Source: Volutella citrinella
Lineage: Eukaryota; Ascomycota; Sordariomycetes; Hypocreales; Nectriaceae
NCBI GenBank assembly: GCA_034401135.1
Contig: JAWZSP010000005.1
Location: 434,001 to 498,000, forward strand
Direction: 5' to 3'
Length of the DNA stretch: 64,000 bases
Positions within the stretch are counted from its first letter, which is position 1, and each line of letters opens with the position of its first letter. Of this stretch, positions 33,082 to 43,522 are shown one piece after another. A program made the translations under genes and the position numbers. Below the pieces are notes generated by a model. It saw only the letters and a list, made by a program, of their open reading frames with translations, was not told where the DNA came from and did no database searches.

Positions 33082-33802
33082 GTAACCTGGCCCTGCAACG
33101 GGTAGGTCGGCTTCACTGTGCCAACCCAAAACATCCCCGGCTGAGACGGGTCTTTGGCCACGACGCGGCTGCTAGATGACAGCATCAAGATCTTGGAGAG
33201 CAAATACTGGGGAGCAAATGCGGGGAAGCATTGCTAATTCGGCAATTATGTAATGAATCTTCGTTTACAGGACTGCTTTCGTTGGCCGTAGCTGGTTGAA
33301 AGTGGTATAATAGCCGCAGTTACGCTCCGTGATGTCCAGACCGTCTCATTCATGAGCCACCAGCGCACCACACCGCTGCAGCTAGGTCTGTTCAGTGACC
33401 CAAGCCCTGTGGCTCAAATCATGAACTATTCTAAGTTCACTAGCTTTGCCACAGACCAAAGAGCTGAGCTGTCGTGAGGTGGCGGAACGAAACACAGACA
33501 GTGCCACGGCCTCGCCACCTCTGGCGTTTCCTAATCGGGTAAACAAGCCGCATCCGCACCTTGAGGCTGCCCCGGACGGACCGGCAAAAGGAATACCGGA
33601 ATCTCGACGGCCAGCCTCGTCTCATGCCGGTGGAGAGTTAACGGGCGGCTCCGGTGTCCTAGGCCTTAGTACCAGTCTGGGGAAGAATAAATATTAATAC
33701 GCCATCACCATCTCTCTAAACAAAGCGTTTCCTCTACTTCAAGATACCACAACCTCCAAGGGTGCATCGAACCAATCATTACCACGCTGACATCTGCTCA
33801 AA

Positions 33803-36172
33803 ATGGTCGTGTACGCCCCCCACCCGTTGGCTCCTCTCTCCATGGAGGAGACAAACCTCGCCCGGGACGTTGTCTTGTCTCAGGCTTCCCCCGATGAGGT
33901 GATTCAATTCCGCATGATCTACTGCCAGGAGCCCGAGAAGGCGCTTCTGGTTCCATTCCTCGATCTGGAGCATTCGGGACAGCTCAAGTCGACATCGCCA
34001 CGGCCTCCTCGCCTTGCGCGCGCACACTATGTGTCCAGTGGCAAGTCAAGAGACCGAAAGGCCAACGATGTCGAAGTGTCGGTGGATCTCAACAAGCGAA
34101 AGATTGTCCAGAAAGAGGTCGTCGGCAGCGAGTTTCTGGCCGGCCTCAGCACGTAAGTTGCATCACCCCCTGAACTAGTCCTTGCGGGTTACTGACGAGC
34201 CACCAGTTGGGAATTCGACATCCTGTGTGAAACATGCAAGGACTCGCCCATTTTCAAGGAGCGCATTGCCAAGTTCTCCCTCCCTGAGGGCTTTGACGTC
34301 GTTTTCGAGCCGTGGCCCTATGGCGGCAACGACAAGCCCGGCGAGCTGCGCCGATTCTACCAGGGCCTGGTCTTCGCCGTTGACACGCGGTCTGGAAACC
34401 CGGACGCAAACTTCTACTCATATCCTCTGCCTATCATCCCCGTCATGGACTTTGAGAAGCGGGAAATCATCCGCATCGACGAGCTTGCCACCGGTGGTGA
34501 TGGCGATGCCCTCACGGCTGCGCCCAAGGTCGGAGGCGTCATAGACCACTGCGGCCCGGCCGAGTATGTTCCCGAGCTTCTGCCCGGCGGCACTCGCAAG
34601 GACTTGAAGCCTCTTGGCGTCATCCAGCCCGAGGGACCCAGCTTCACCATCAAGGACGAGAGCCTGGTCGAGTGGCAGAAGTGGCGATTCAGGGTCAGCT
34701 TCAACCCCCGAGAGGGCGCTGTGGTTCACGATGTCTACTACGATGGACGAAGCGTCATGTACCGCATGTCGATCAGCGAAATGGTAAGTTCTCGCCCAAT
34801 GCGAAGCTGGAGGCGGCTCTCTGACCCGTGTGTGCTCCTAGACTGTTCCGTACGCCGACCCTCGACCGCCCTTCCATAGGAAGCAGGCGTTTGACTTTGG
34901 TGACGGAGGAATTGGCCACGCAGTCAACAACCTGAACCTTGGCTGTGACTGCCTCGGCGTGATCAAGGTATGCAGAAGCTATGGGGTGTAAGCCCGCAGA
35001 AACATGCTAATTCTCGTCAGTATTTCGATGGTGTTCTCGTTGGTGCCGATGGAACTGCCCAAAAGTCGACACATGTTATCTGTCTCCACGAGCAGGACAA
35101 CGGAATCGGCTGGAAGCACACCAACTGGAGAACTGGCCGTGCCGTCGTGACGCGCCGACGCGAGCTAGTTGTTCAGTTCATCATTACCCTTGCCAACTAT
35201 GAATACGTCTTCAACGTACGATTCCAGCCTCCTTGCGCCCTCTGTGCAAACCGCATGCTGACTCTTGTTAATAGTACAAGTTTGACCAGACTGGCGCTAT
35301 CGGCGTCGAGGCCCGAGCCACTGGCATCGTCGCCGTTGTCGGCATCGACCCCGGCAAGAAGGCCAACTGGGGCAACGTCGTCAACCCCGGCGCCCTGGCC
35401 CAGAACCACCAGCACATTTTCTGCGTCCGCATGGACCCAGCCGTCGACGGTCACAGCAACACCGTCGTGCAAAACGAGTCGCTGCCGATGCAGATTGACG
35501 CCCGCAACAACCCCAACGGCAACTGCTACGAACTCAGGGACACGCCCCTGCTGACGTCCAAGGGCGTCGATGCGTGTCCCGAAAACAACCGCGTCTTCAA
35601 GATTCAGAACTTTGACAAGCTGAACCCCGTCTCTGGCAACCCCGTCGGCTACAAGTTCATCCCGCCGCCCACGCAAAAGGTGTTGGCGGACCCGAACAGT
35701 ATCCAGGCCAAGCGGTGCTTGTTCGCGAAGCACCACCTCTGGGTGACGAAGCACCAAGACGGCGAGCTGTTCGCGGCTGGAGCGTACCCGCTCTCCAGCA
35801 AGCACGAGTCTGGCGGCGTGGCTGACATGGTGGCCCGAAACGATGATCTGCTGCAACAAGACGTCGTGCTTTGGAGCTGCTTCGGCGTAAGTTTTCGCAA
35901 CAAATCTGACACATTCTCTGCGACTAACTCTGGACTAGCTTACCCACAACCCTCGAGTCGAGGACTGGCCTGTCATGTAAGTTTCCGGTTCGAAATTGTG
36001 TAGAGAGAATGCAAGCTGACTTTCACCCAGGCCCGTTGAAATCTTGGAGCTGCACTTTACTCCCTATGACTTCTTCACGGGCAACCCGGCGCTAGACGTA
36101 CCTAGCACAAAGGACAACACCTCCAAGCTCACAAACGGGTCATGTTGCAGAAGCGAAGCTCCGAAGTTGTAA
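33803..36172 (+). CDS. Copper amine oxidase (primary amine oxidase, peroxisomal type)
   Basis: Seven exons (33803-34152, 34207-34783, 34842-34967, 35021-35215, 35275-35886, 35939-35976, 36031-36172) give 679 residues, the usual length. The enzyme oxidises primary amines to aldehydes, releasing ammonia and hydrogen peroxide. The topaquinone cofactor forms from Tyr411 in NYEY, at the end of exon 4. Copper ligands are the two His of NHQHIF and the late His of LTHNP, which lies in the 38-base microexon 6. The active-site channel stretch YADPRPPFHRKQAFDFGD and LGCDCLG are conserved. N2 and N3 domains precede the catalytic domain. The last three residues are PKL, a weak variant of the SKL peroxisomal signal. 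It is divergent from an APC permease and convergent with a Zn-cluster regulator. Confidence 0.95.
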
Positions 36173-36549
36173 GATCTTAGTATTAGAGGCATCCAAGGGT
36201 GGTCTAGCATTAGAGGCGACATTGAGCGTGTGGCTCCCGTTTGGGATGTTTGTAGGAAGTGGACTTGAGATGAGAGTTGAGCATATTGTACTTTGGGAAT
36301 CAAGCATGAGACAAAATGAAGATTGTTGAAGATGTAAATGGTTCGATACAAGTGTCTGCATGCTAGGGAAGCCCATCGCTGGGCTGTTCGCAGATAATAG
36401 ACGCCGTAGTAGGTAAAAATGGAGACATGTATCTCATCATTTGAAGCAAAATTGCTGCACTTTCCGAAATTCACGGCGCTTGTGTTATAATTCCGTATAA
36501 ACATCGCTATTCGTCGCTGTAATAAACCTTGCCGCCCAAGCAATGCACC
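36173..36549. other. Convergent intergenic spacer, 377 bases
   Basis: Joint 3' region of the amine oxidase (plus) and the Zn(II)2Cys6 regulator (minus). No gene seen. Confidence 0.5.
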
Positions 36550-38524
36550 TTATACTCCGACTCTGTTACAATAAACATGATGTACGATAGCGAGATTCAA
36601 CTGGTGCAAAGTTAGCATTTTCCACCAAAGTGCGCGCCATATCTCACCTTTCCCAACCCATTGCGGCCAGCCAAGGCCTGGGTTCAAGTCCCTAATCTGC
36701 CATATATGCTCAAGCGCTCCAATCAAATCGTCCCGGTGAAACGGAATGCCTTGTGAGCTGACAAGTCTCTCCTTGATGACGTCCCTCACGTGCGTCTCCA
36801 CCGCCTCGCAGCCGGCTATGAAGAGGGGAAACACGATGGCGTTAGAGACCTTGGACGAGGGCCGGATCTTTGAGATCTCGTCGGCGATGATCTGGACCTG
36901 CCGACGCGCAAAGGGGGCGGTGAAGGGGACTCGGTGTATGCGAGCGTAGAGCAGCAGTGACCCTGCGGCGTACATTGATTCATTGAGTGCGACGACCGCG
37001 GCGGGGTCTGCGCTGCCAAAGCTCGACTGCAGCGTGTCGAGGTCCTTGTCTCGGCTATCGAGAAGCATCTCTTCTACTTCTGCGACCCGAGCGTCCCACG
37101 AAGGGTCATCGAGCTCATGCACGCCCGATATGCCGTCAAGTTGGGACAGCTGGCTCTCGAGGAGCCGACCCACCCTGAGCAGCGGATTCACGAGCCGGGG
37201 CGAGAAGCAGTAGATTGGGTGACTGATCCAGCCCTGGAACGCCTGGGAGTAGTTCTTGTTGATCTCTTCGTCGTCCATTTCGATACTGTTGTACACTTGT
37301 TCACTCAGCGGATCCGTCGGCCGCTGTAGAGAGCAGAGTGTCGAGATGACGCCCCATCGGAACTCGGTCAGCGGGATCTCATAGTATGCCGCGTCGAGGG
37401 CTCTATTCTGGGACTTTGTTCTTGAAAGCAAGTTGGTGACAAGTATTGACCCCAGACGGAGGTAGTCGCTTCGCTGTGTGGCGAAATTTTGTAGTAACCC
37501 TGTAGCACATATCATGGCCAGAAGGCTCCCGTCATCTGCCGTTTGATGTGTCATTTCGGTATTGATGGCTGTGAGGGCCTCGGAACATGCCAAAGCCTTG
37601 GTGTTGGCAAAATTGCGCCCCTTGTGTCGTAACTCATATTGAGAGGCGCTGTAAAACATGACTGCCCCTCGTAATGACGTGTATGTGAGGGCCATGTGCG
37701 GCAAGGTTGTCCGGTACGGATGCTGGAATCCCAAGAGGTGTCCGACGTCTTCCCAGTCAACACACAGAAGATGGGACTCAACTAGGGAAAGGAAGTATTG
37801 CCACAAGAACCTGCGATCTGGAGAGGCGAGCATGTCGTCTGGCCACGGCATCGGGCAGTACAGGCGGTCGGGCACAAACGTTGGCGGCGGAGTGTTGATC
37901 CTGTTTATGACTAGTTCCTGCCCGAGGCCGATCTCTGAATCCGGATCAAGCTCAATCTCGTCATCGAAAATGGGTGGCAGAGCTGCATCGGTGTTGAGAA
38001 ACGGCCGTACCGAGTCTAGGCTGATTCCCAACTCTGAAGGACCCTGGTGGGCGTCGAGCTGGTCAAGCAGCGCCTGGTCTGGGATGCCGGAGAATGCGGC
38101 CGGGGGAACATCGAGATTAGGAATGGCTGAAAATATGTTCATGAAGTCGATTTGGGCATCAGGCATAGGCGCGTCCTGCTCCATGCCAGGCATGTCGGTT
38201 GGCTCAACCCTCAGCGTCGCCGCCTGAGGCGACTGTGACGGAGGCGGGTCATCCTGTGGACCCGTCGACGTGGAAGAAATAGTCTGAACTCGACGCCTTA
38301 CACGCGTTGGAAACGCTGTTGATACCTTGAATGTCTGTTTCTGGCACTCAAGATCCAGCCTGGCGCAACGGGAGCATCGGGGGTGCTTGTGGTCGCACTG
38401 CGCAGATGGGATTAATTTAAGAACAGCGGCTGAGGGACTCTGAGAACTCAGTGCTCACCTTGCGCTTCTTCTGGGCACATTGCACACATGCACCCCTTAT
38501 GCGCGGCTTAGAGGCGTCGGTCAT
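36550..38524 (-). CDS. Zn(II)2Cys6 transcription factor with fungal-specific middle region
   Basis: Two exons (38459-38524, 36550-38397) give 637 residues. The binuclear zinc cluster has Cys at 13, 16, 23, 30, 33 and 40 (CX2CX6CX6CX2CX6C) with the basic AQKKRKCDHKHPRC loop. The intron falls exactly before the third Cys, a position common in this family. A basic RVRRR linker follows, then an acidic Asp/Pro-rich region. The rest, from about residue 165 (WQYFLSLVESH, the LGFQHPY stretch), is alpha-helical with the features of the fungal-specific regulatory region. It converges on the copper amine oxidase and so may control that gene and the permease, but this is inference from position. Relatives regulate catabolic genes or secondary metabolism. 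Confidence 0.88.
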
Positions 38525-39188
38525 GGCGGTGGATTGGATGCTTCACAGACGGGTGTCCGGGGTGGAAACCAGCTGCGCCGTGGGGGAGCATTGGGGACGT
38601 TTAGGCGATGTGACACGTGATCTTTCAGCAGGCAGGGTGTGTGAGGCGCTATGAGGGAAGCAGTTGGCGGTGGTTGAATGAAGCTTCACAATGCATCCCG
38701 GACAAGACAAGCACTAAGCGTGAGGATAAAAACTGGACAATTATTTAGAACAAATCTGGCAGTGTAATTTCAAGCCCCAGTTACATTGAATCACTAATAA
38801 TGGAAGCAATGGGCAGACAATCTGGCTGCACGTTCAGGCTCCATTAGAGGCTAGCTGGTGGAGTTAGGTGCCTGCTGTAGTGGCGTCCAACAGTGGGCTG
38901 TAGCATCCTGCGGTCATGGTGATGGATTGCTCTGCTGCGAGCAAGTGGCAATAAAATTGAAGTAAATAAAAAATTAATAAACAAGAGACGGGATGACTGG
39001 ATTCTGCAGTCCCTGCACTTATGATTCACTCGTGCAAACAGTGTCTCGGTGCAGACTCACCTCACACCGAGCAATCAAGCCACTGCCAAGCGGTGGGACA
39101 AGCTAATGGCGCCGTTTTGGGATGATTCATCTTTGGCCGCCAAACCATTAAAACAGGCCGTCCGCCTTTGCTGTTTGTCTTCGGCTGA
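38525..39188. other. Intergenic, 664 bases
   Basis: Divergent promoter region of the Zn-cluster regulator (minus) and the capsule-type glycosyltransferase (plus). No gene or clear motif seen. Confidence 0.5.
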
Positions 39189-40439
39189 ATGACGCAAACC
39201 CACCAACAAGCACCAAAAATCGCCATGGCCAAGTTCAGGATTCCAGACGGAGCGACACGTCTCCGCAAAGTGCCCGACGAATTGCTCGACTTGCGGAGCG
39301 ACCAGGACATTGTCGCCGAGCTGCGCACATTCCGGCCCGTCGTCTCAGAGAAGAACGTGTGGGCATTCTGGGACAAGGGCATAGATTCCATGTACCCAAG
39401 CTACAGGTGCACCGTCCTCAACTGGGTGCGGCGTCTGGGGCCGTCGTGGACAGTGCGCTTGGCTGATCTCCGCGACGATTCGCCCAACAACATCTACAGA
39501 TACGTTGACAAGGATTGGTTCCCCGACTGCTTCGTCAATAAGACCATGGACGGGCGGCACGCACCGCAGCACGCCGCAGACCTTGTGCGCCTGCCGCTGC
39601 TCTTCGAGCACGGCGGAGTGTGGATGGACGTCTCCAACATGCTGCACACACACCTCGACAAGCTATTCTGGGAAGCACTCGACAGCCCCGACTCACCCTA
39701 CGAGATGTGCGCGTGGATCATCAGCGGACAGATCCGAAAGCAGTGGGGCAGCTTCGGCAACTACATGCTCGCGGCAAGGAAGGGATCGACCTTCATCAAG
39801 AACTGGCACAACGGGTACAAGCAGCTATGGCAGGGCCGCACCAACGCCGACGGCTTCCACGCGCTGCCGCTGGTCCAGGACATTGGGCTGGCCGAGGGCA
39901 TGGCCGACTGGAACTTCCAGGACAAGATCAAGGAGATGAGCGACTACGTGGCGCAGATGCTGATTGGAGACCGCACGAGGAGCCTGCTCGACGTGGAGAC
40001 GGGGTGGAACGGGCACGAGTTTTACAAGAACAACGTCTTCATGGTCGAGGGCATCTACAACGGCGTCCTGGGCGCCATCAAGACGGACTTTGACGGTCGC
40101 CGACAGGCTGAGCTGCTGAGCACGCGCCTCGACGACCCGGACCCGGAGAAGCGGAGCGCGGCTGAGCAGTTTGTGGTCGAGATGCTCGAGGAGAGCCACA
40201 TGTACAAGGTGTACCACAATTCGGCGGGCGGGCTGCCGGCGCTGGGAGATCTGGTTAAGCGGGAAGAGTTTCGGGACGCGGATCATAGACCTGGCACGTA
40301 TGGCGAAATGTATAGATATGGCACGGTTCATTGGGAGTCGACGAGGCCGGTGGAGCGGTTGGAGCCTCAGTTGGATGGACAGGAGTTGATTCGGGCTACG
40401 CCAACGACCCCGAGAGTGAAGGACGAATCGAAACTATAA
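39189..40439 (+). CDS. Capsular-polysaccharide-synthesis-type glycosyltransferase (GT32/Caps_synth-like)
   Basis: Intronless, 416 residues, no signal peptide or membrane segment. NVWAFWDKGIDSMYPSYR opens the nucleotide-sugar fold (the W.FW..G motif of this group). HAADLVRLPLLFEHGGVWMDVSN matches the conserved 'DxxR..LL..yGG.w.D' block; where many glycosyltransferases have a DxD metal site this one has MDVS, with a single Asp, as in several fungal relatives. NYMLAARKG and a His-rich C-terminal part follow. Fungal homologues are mostly annotated as capsule-synthesis proteins of unknown acceptor. Start at 39189, or at Met13 (MAKFRIPDG), which has the better context; the choice does not touch the domain. 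Confidence 0.75.
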   Translation: MTQTHQQAPKIAMAKFRIPDGATRLRKVPDELLDLRSDQDIVAELRTFRPVVSEKNVWAFWDKGIDSMYPSYRCTVLNWVRRLGPSWTVRLADLRDDSPNNIYRYVDKDWFPDCFVNKTMDGRHAPQHAADLVRLPLLFEHGGVWMDVSNMLHTHLDKLFWEALDSPDSPYEMCAWIISGQIRKQWGSFGNYMLAARKGSTFIKNWHNGYKQLWQGRTNADGFHALPLVQDIGLAEGMADWNFQDKIKEMSDYVAQMLIGDRTRSLLDVETGWNGHEFYKNNVFMVEGIYNGVLGAIKTDFDGRRQAELLSTRLDDPDPEKRSAAEQFVVEMLEESHMYKVYHNSAGGLPALGDLVKREEFRDADHRPGTYGEMYRYGTVHWESTRPVERLEPQLDGQELIRATPTTPRVKDESKL

Positions 40440-40737
40440 TCCGGGTTCAATAGATGGCTTTGAGGTTTTGATCACATGTAGATTGGATAGAGAGAATCAT
40501 CTTTAGATAATAGTCAATGCTTTTGCTCTGCTTTGTCTATGCTTGTGCCCGTAGGTCGCAGTTCTATATATCTCCATGTCTAAGGCTGCCATCACCAGTG
40601 AGGCAAACCCGTGTCTATAACGTCGGCCGCTGTTTTCGGCCCTCGACAGAATCCCCGTCTATGAGTAAACCATGTCTATAAAAAGAAAACGCTTGGGTAT
40701 GCCGCAATAGTCCGTTGGTCATCGTGAAGTATCCCCC
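40440..40737. other. Convergent intergenic spacer, 298 bases
   Basis: Joint 3' region of the glycosyltransferase (plus) and the HAD hydrolase (minus). Nothing seen. Confidence 0.4.
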
Positions 40738-42210
40738 CTAGACCACGGCGGCGCTCTCGACAGCGCCACCGTGCAGCACGGGGTTAATCTGCTCGTCAAA
40801 GAACATCTTGAAGTCTTCGCCCAGCTCCTTGCGCAGGGCCGTCTTGACAGCCTCGAGGACGTTGGTGAAGACGCCAAAGTTGGCCGGGTTGTTGTCGTCG
40901 TTGTCGCCGCCCTGGAAGACGCCGGTGCGGACGAGGCAAGTGTTCCAGCCGTACATGTTACCGCCAATAATGTCCGAGGCCGGGTTGTCGCCAATCATGT
41001 AGATGTTCTGGGGCAGCCGCTCCTCGCCGTGCAGCTCGCCCATCCACGAGGTGAGCACCTCGTCGGCATACTTGTACGTGGCCAGCTCGGGCTTGCCGTA
41101 GACGACGCGCTCGAGGTCGGCGCCGGTGAGTGCCTTGTACATGGCCTCGAGGCCGATGCGGAACGCGCCCTGCGACATGCGAGGGGTAGGGTGCTCCGTC
41201 GGGCAGAGCAGGTCGCCCTGGGAGAAGTAGATGGGGATCCTCTCGGCGACGGGGTCCTCGGCCACGGTGCCCAGGCGGCCCTTCTTGGCGCGCAGCACGT
41301 CCATGATGATCTGCATGTCGGTCGCGTAGTCGCGAGAGTCGGAGAAGACCATGATGGCGTCGATGGGGATCTTGGTGAAGTCTCGCGGGCGGGACGTCGC
41401 GCGCTCCTCGTCAGTGAAGACGCGGTACGGCGCAATGGTAGGGTCCCAGGCGACAATGTCGTTGGGCACGACGATGTTGCGGAAGCCGTACTGCTCGGCG
41501 ACCTCGCGGCAGCGGTAGCCCTCGCCGCCGACGACCAGGACGGTGCTGTAGTACTCGGCCAGCGCGCTCATGGGAGTGTGCGACTGGATGAACTGGTCGG
41601 TGTTGACCGGGTTGCGCAGGATGTTGGAGAGCTGCTTGCAGCGGTCCTTCTCGATCTTGCCAGATCCGTTTGTGAGGAAGATGTGCGGGATCTTGATGCC
41701 CAGCTCGTTGTCGCCGTTGAGGATCTCCAGTGCCCGCTGGCCCTCGGGGATGAGGCGGTCTCCGTGGACGAGCACGCCGTCAATGTCAAAGGCAAAGGCC
41801 ATGTTCTTGGCCTTGTTGACCTTGTCGCTCTCCACGGACTGCACCTGCGAGATGAGCAGGTCTCGCGTGGGCTGGATGGGGGGCATGCCCGGGCGGGCGA
41901 CCTTGCCATCGGCATGGTGGACGGAGGAGAGGTGGGAGTGGCGCTTGGCGCGGGGGATGGGGAGTGAGGTGCCAAACGAGTTCCTTGAGGACCGTCGCTC
42001 CCGCATTGAGGGGGAGACGCTCAGGTTGTGCATGTACTTGGCAGCCTCTGAGATGGAGGAGCGGGTAGCAGGGACCTCAATGGGGCCGTTGCTGTCCTTG
42101 CGGACGGGAATAGGGAGGCCATTGCCGTTCTGGTGCTCGCCGTTTGTATCAAACGACACACCAGGGACGGGCGAGGTGGGGAGGAGATCGGAATCGTCAA
42201 AGGCAGGCAT
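40738..42210 (-). CDS. HAD-superfamily hydrolase, CECR5/HDHD5 type
   Basis: Intronless, 490 residues. The first 130 residues are Ser/Arg-rich and probably disordered; they may hold a mitochondrial or phospho-regulated tail. The HAD core begins with AFDIDGVLVHG, nucleophile Asp142 and acid/base Asp144. Motif II is FLTNGSG (residues 180-186), motif III includes the Lys of YGKPE, and motif IV is YMIGDNPASDIIGG. A C2-type cap lies between motifs II and III. This order and the FDIDGVL wording are characteristic of the TIGR01456 group (human HDHD5/CECR5, yeast YKR070W), thought to be phosphatases of unknown substrate. Divergent from the aldo-keto reductase over 1.3 kb. Confidence 0.88.
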   Translation of the reverse strand: MPAFDDSDLLPTSPVPGVSFDTNGEHQNGNGLPIPVRKDSNGPIEVPATRSSISEAAKYMHNLSVSPSMRERRSSRNSFGTSLPIPRAKRHSHLSSVHHADGKVARPGMPPIQPTRDLLISQVQSVESDKVNKAKNMAFAFDIDGVLVHGDRLIPEGQRALEILNGDNELGIKIPHIFLTNGSGKIEKDRCKQLSNILRNPVNTDQFIQSHTPMSALAEYYSTVLVVGGEGYRCREVAEQYGFRNIVVPNDIVAWDPTIAPYRVFTDEERATSRPRDFTKIPIDAIMVFSDSRDYATDMQIIMDVLRAKKGRLGTVAEDPVAERIPIYFSQGDLLCPTEHPTPRMSQGAFRIGLEAMYKALTGADLERVVYGKPELATYKYADEVLTSWMGELHGEERLPQNIYMIGDNPASDIIGGNMYGWNTCLVRTGVFQGGDNDDNNPANFGVFTNVLEAVKTALRKELGEDFKMFFDEQINPVLHGGAVESAAVV

Positions 42211-43522
42211 GGTGGGCAGAGGGAAGATGAGAATGGTTCAATACTGATCCAGCAATACTGTTCCAATTCTCCAGTGCTTTTCAAGGAAAGTGTGTGTGTC
42301 TACTTCTTCATCGGGATCTACGGGGGCTTGGGAGGATATTTAAACACTCCTCCTCCTACTAGCAGTCGTTGGCTTCAGGTACCCGTCCAGGCTGATAGCA
42401 AAAGTTGAGGCTCAAACTCGTCAGGGGTGGCCTTGTGGGTCCGGTGATGGCATCGCCTCTGCGTACAGTACAGCCTCAACATGTATTACGGTTGTTGGCC
42501 GAGGCAGCCGCCATTCGCGAGAGATACCACAAAATTCTAGATAACAATGACGTGGTTGCTGCCCACCAGGGTCCTCCTCTGACTCCGTCGCCCCTCTTTA
42601 GGTTCCACCATAGCAACCTAATGGTGTATGAGGAATGAACTGCGACGAACCGGCCAAGATATGAAGTCTCTAGCAGGTAGATGCCGTTAGAGGGTCGACA
42701 TTGAGCCTCACTGCAGTAGTCAGCACCAGGTAGAGCAGGATGCAGACCGGCTTGGCACGGACAGTGGTTCCGAGAAGATGCCGGAACGCGGTGGGTACGC
42801 GATGGGTACACGATGGGGCCAAAAACTGGGATACATGGAGCCGAATAACTGGGACCCATCAGCGGCAAAATCTGAAATCTCGGGTCCTCAGCACGCGGTG
42901 TCTGACGCCGCCCACGGACCTGACATCATGATGGAGCCGCGGGGTCCGCTTTTAGACCCTTTGCACCAGGCGTCTATCGGTATCATTGTGGAGCCGTTGC
43001 GGATACGGTCGGCCTCCCCTCGCTGACACCGTAACGACGGCGGCGTCGACTAAGGGTTGCGTCCGTTGGCGGCTGCTTCTGCTGATTGGGTGTCGATCCC
43101 ATCCAGGGCGACTCGAGGGTTTCCGGGCTGGCCCCCCTTGTTGTCCTGCATCAAATCCCAGCCTGTTCGAGTGGCGGCTTGGGCGAATGAGATCGTACGG
43201 CACGCAAACGTTGAGAGGGAAATTTTTAACTTTTTTCCTGCTGGTGAGGGCTTTTTCTAGAATTCTCTGCCGATGATATCAGCGGTGAAACGCCCCAGTG
43301 ATACGTAATGTACGTGTCCGTAAAAAACTGTGCCTGGGTGTGGGTCCCTTTGTCGCCAACGGCGGATGCTGTCATATATCGTTATTGTTGTCATCAGTGC
43401 AGGGATGCAGGATATTGTCTGCGGCTGCTGCGTGTATCCTTCATTATTTACCTCTTCACCAGCTGCTCCATCCCCTTCCCATCTGCATATTACCATAATC
43501 TCACAATCATCCACTAGCAAAC
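42211..43522. other. Divergent promoter region, 1312 bases
   Basis: Between the HAD hydrolase (minus) and the aldo-keto reductase (plus). No supported gene. The part next to the reductase (43390-43520) is pyrimidine-rich like a fungal core promoter. Confidence 0.5.

Larger units (their letters stand above)
32279..33802. other. Divergent promoter region between permease and amine oxidase, 1524 bases
   Basis: Noncoding region shared by both genes. It holds two TGATAAG motifs (32585-32591, 32823-32829), the core of AreA-type nitrogen control, and an imperfect inverted repeat at 33035-33081. A second long CT/AG alternating purine stretch lies at about 32940-32980. No supported ORF. Confidence 0.55.

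Noticed and set aside
36670..36690. T-arm-like GGGTTCAAGTCCC
   Set aside because: Inside the coding exon of the Zn-cluster regulator (minus strand) and without the rest of a cloverleaf.
40771..41967. Plus-strand 398-codon frame
   Set aside because: Antisense to the HAD hydrolase, with low-complexity Val/Leu/Glu content.
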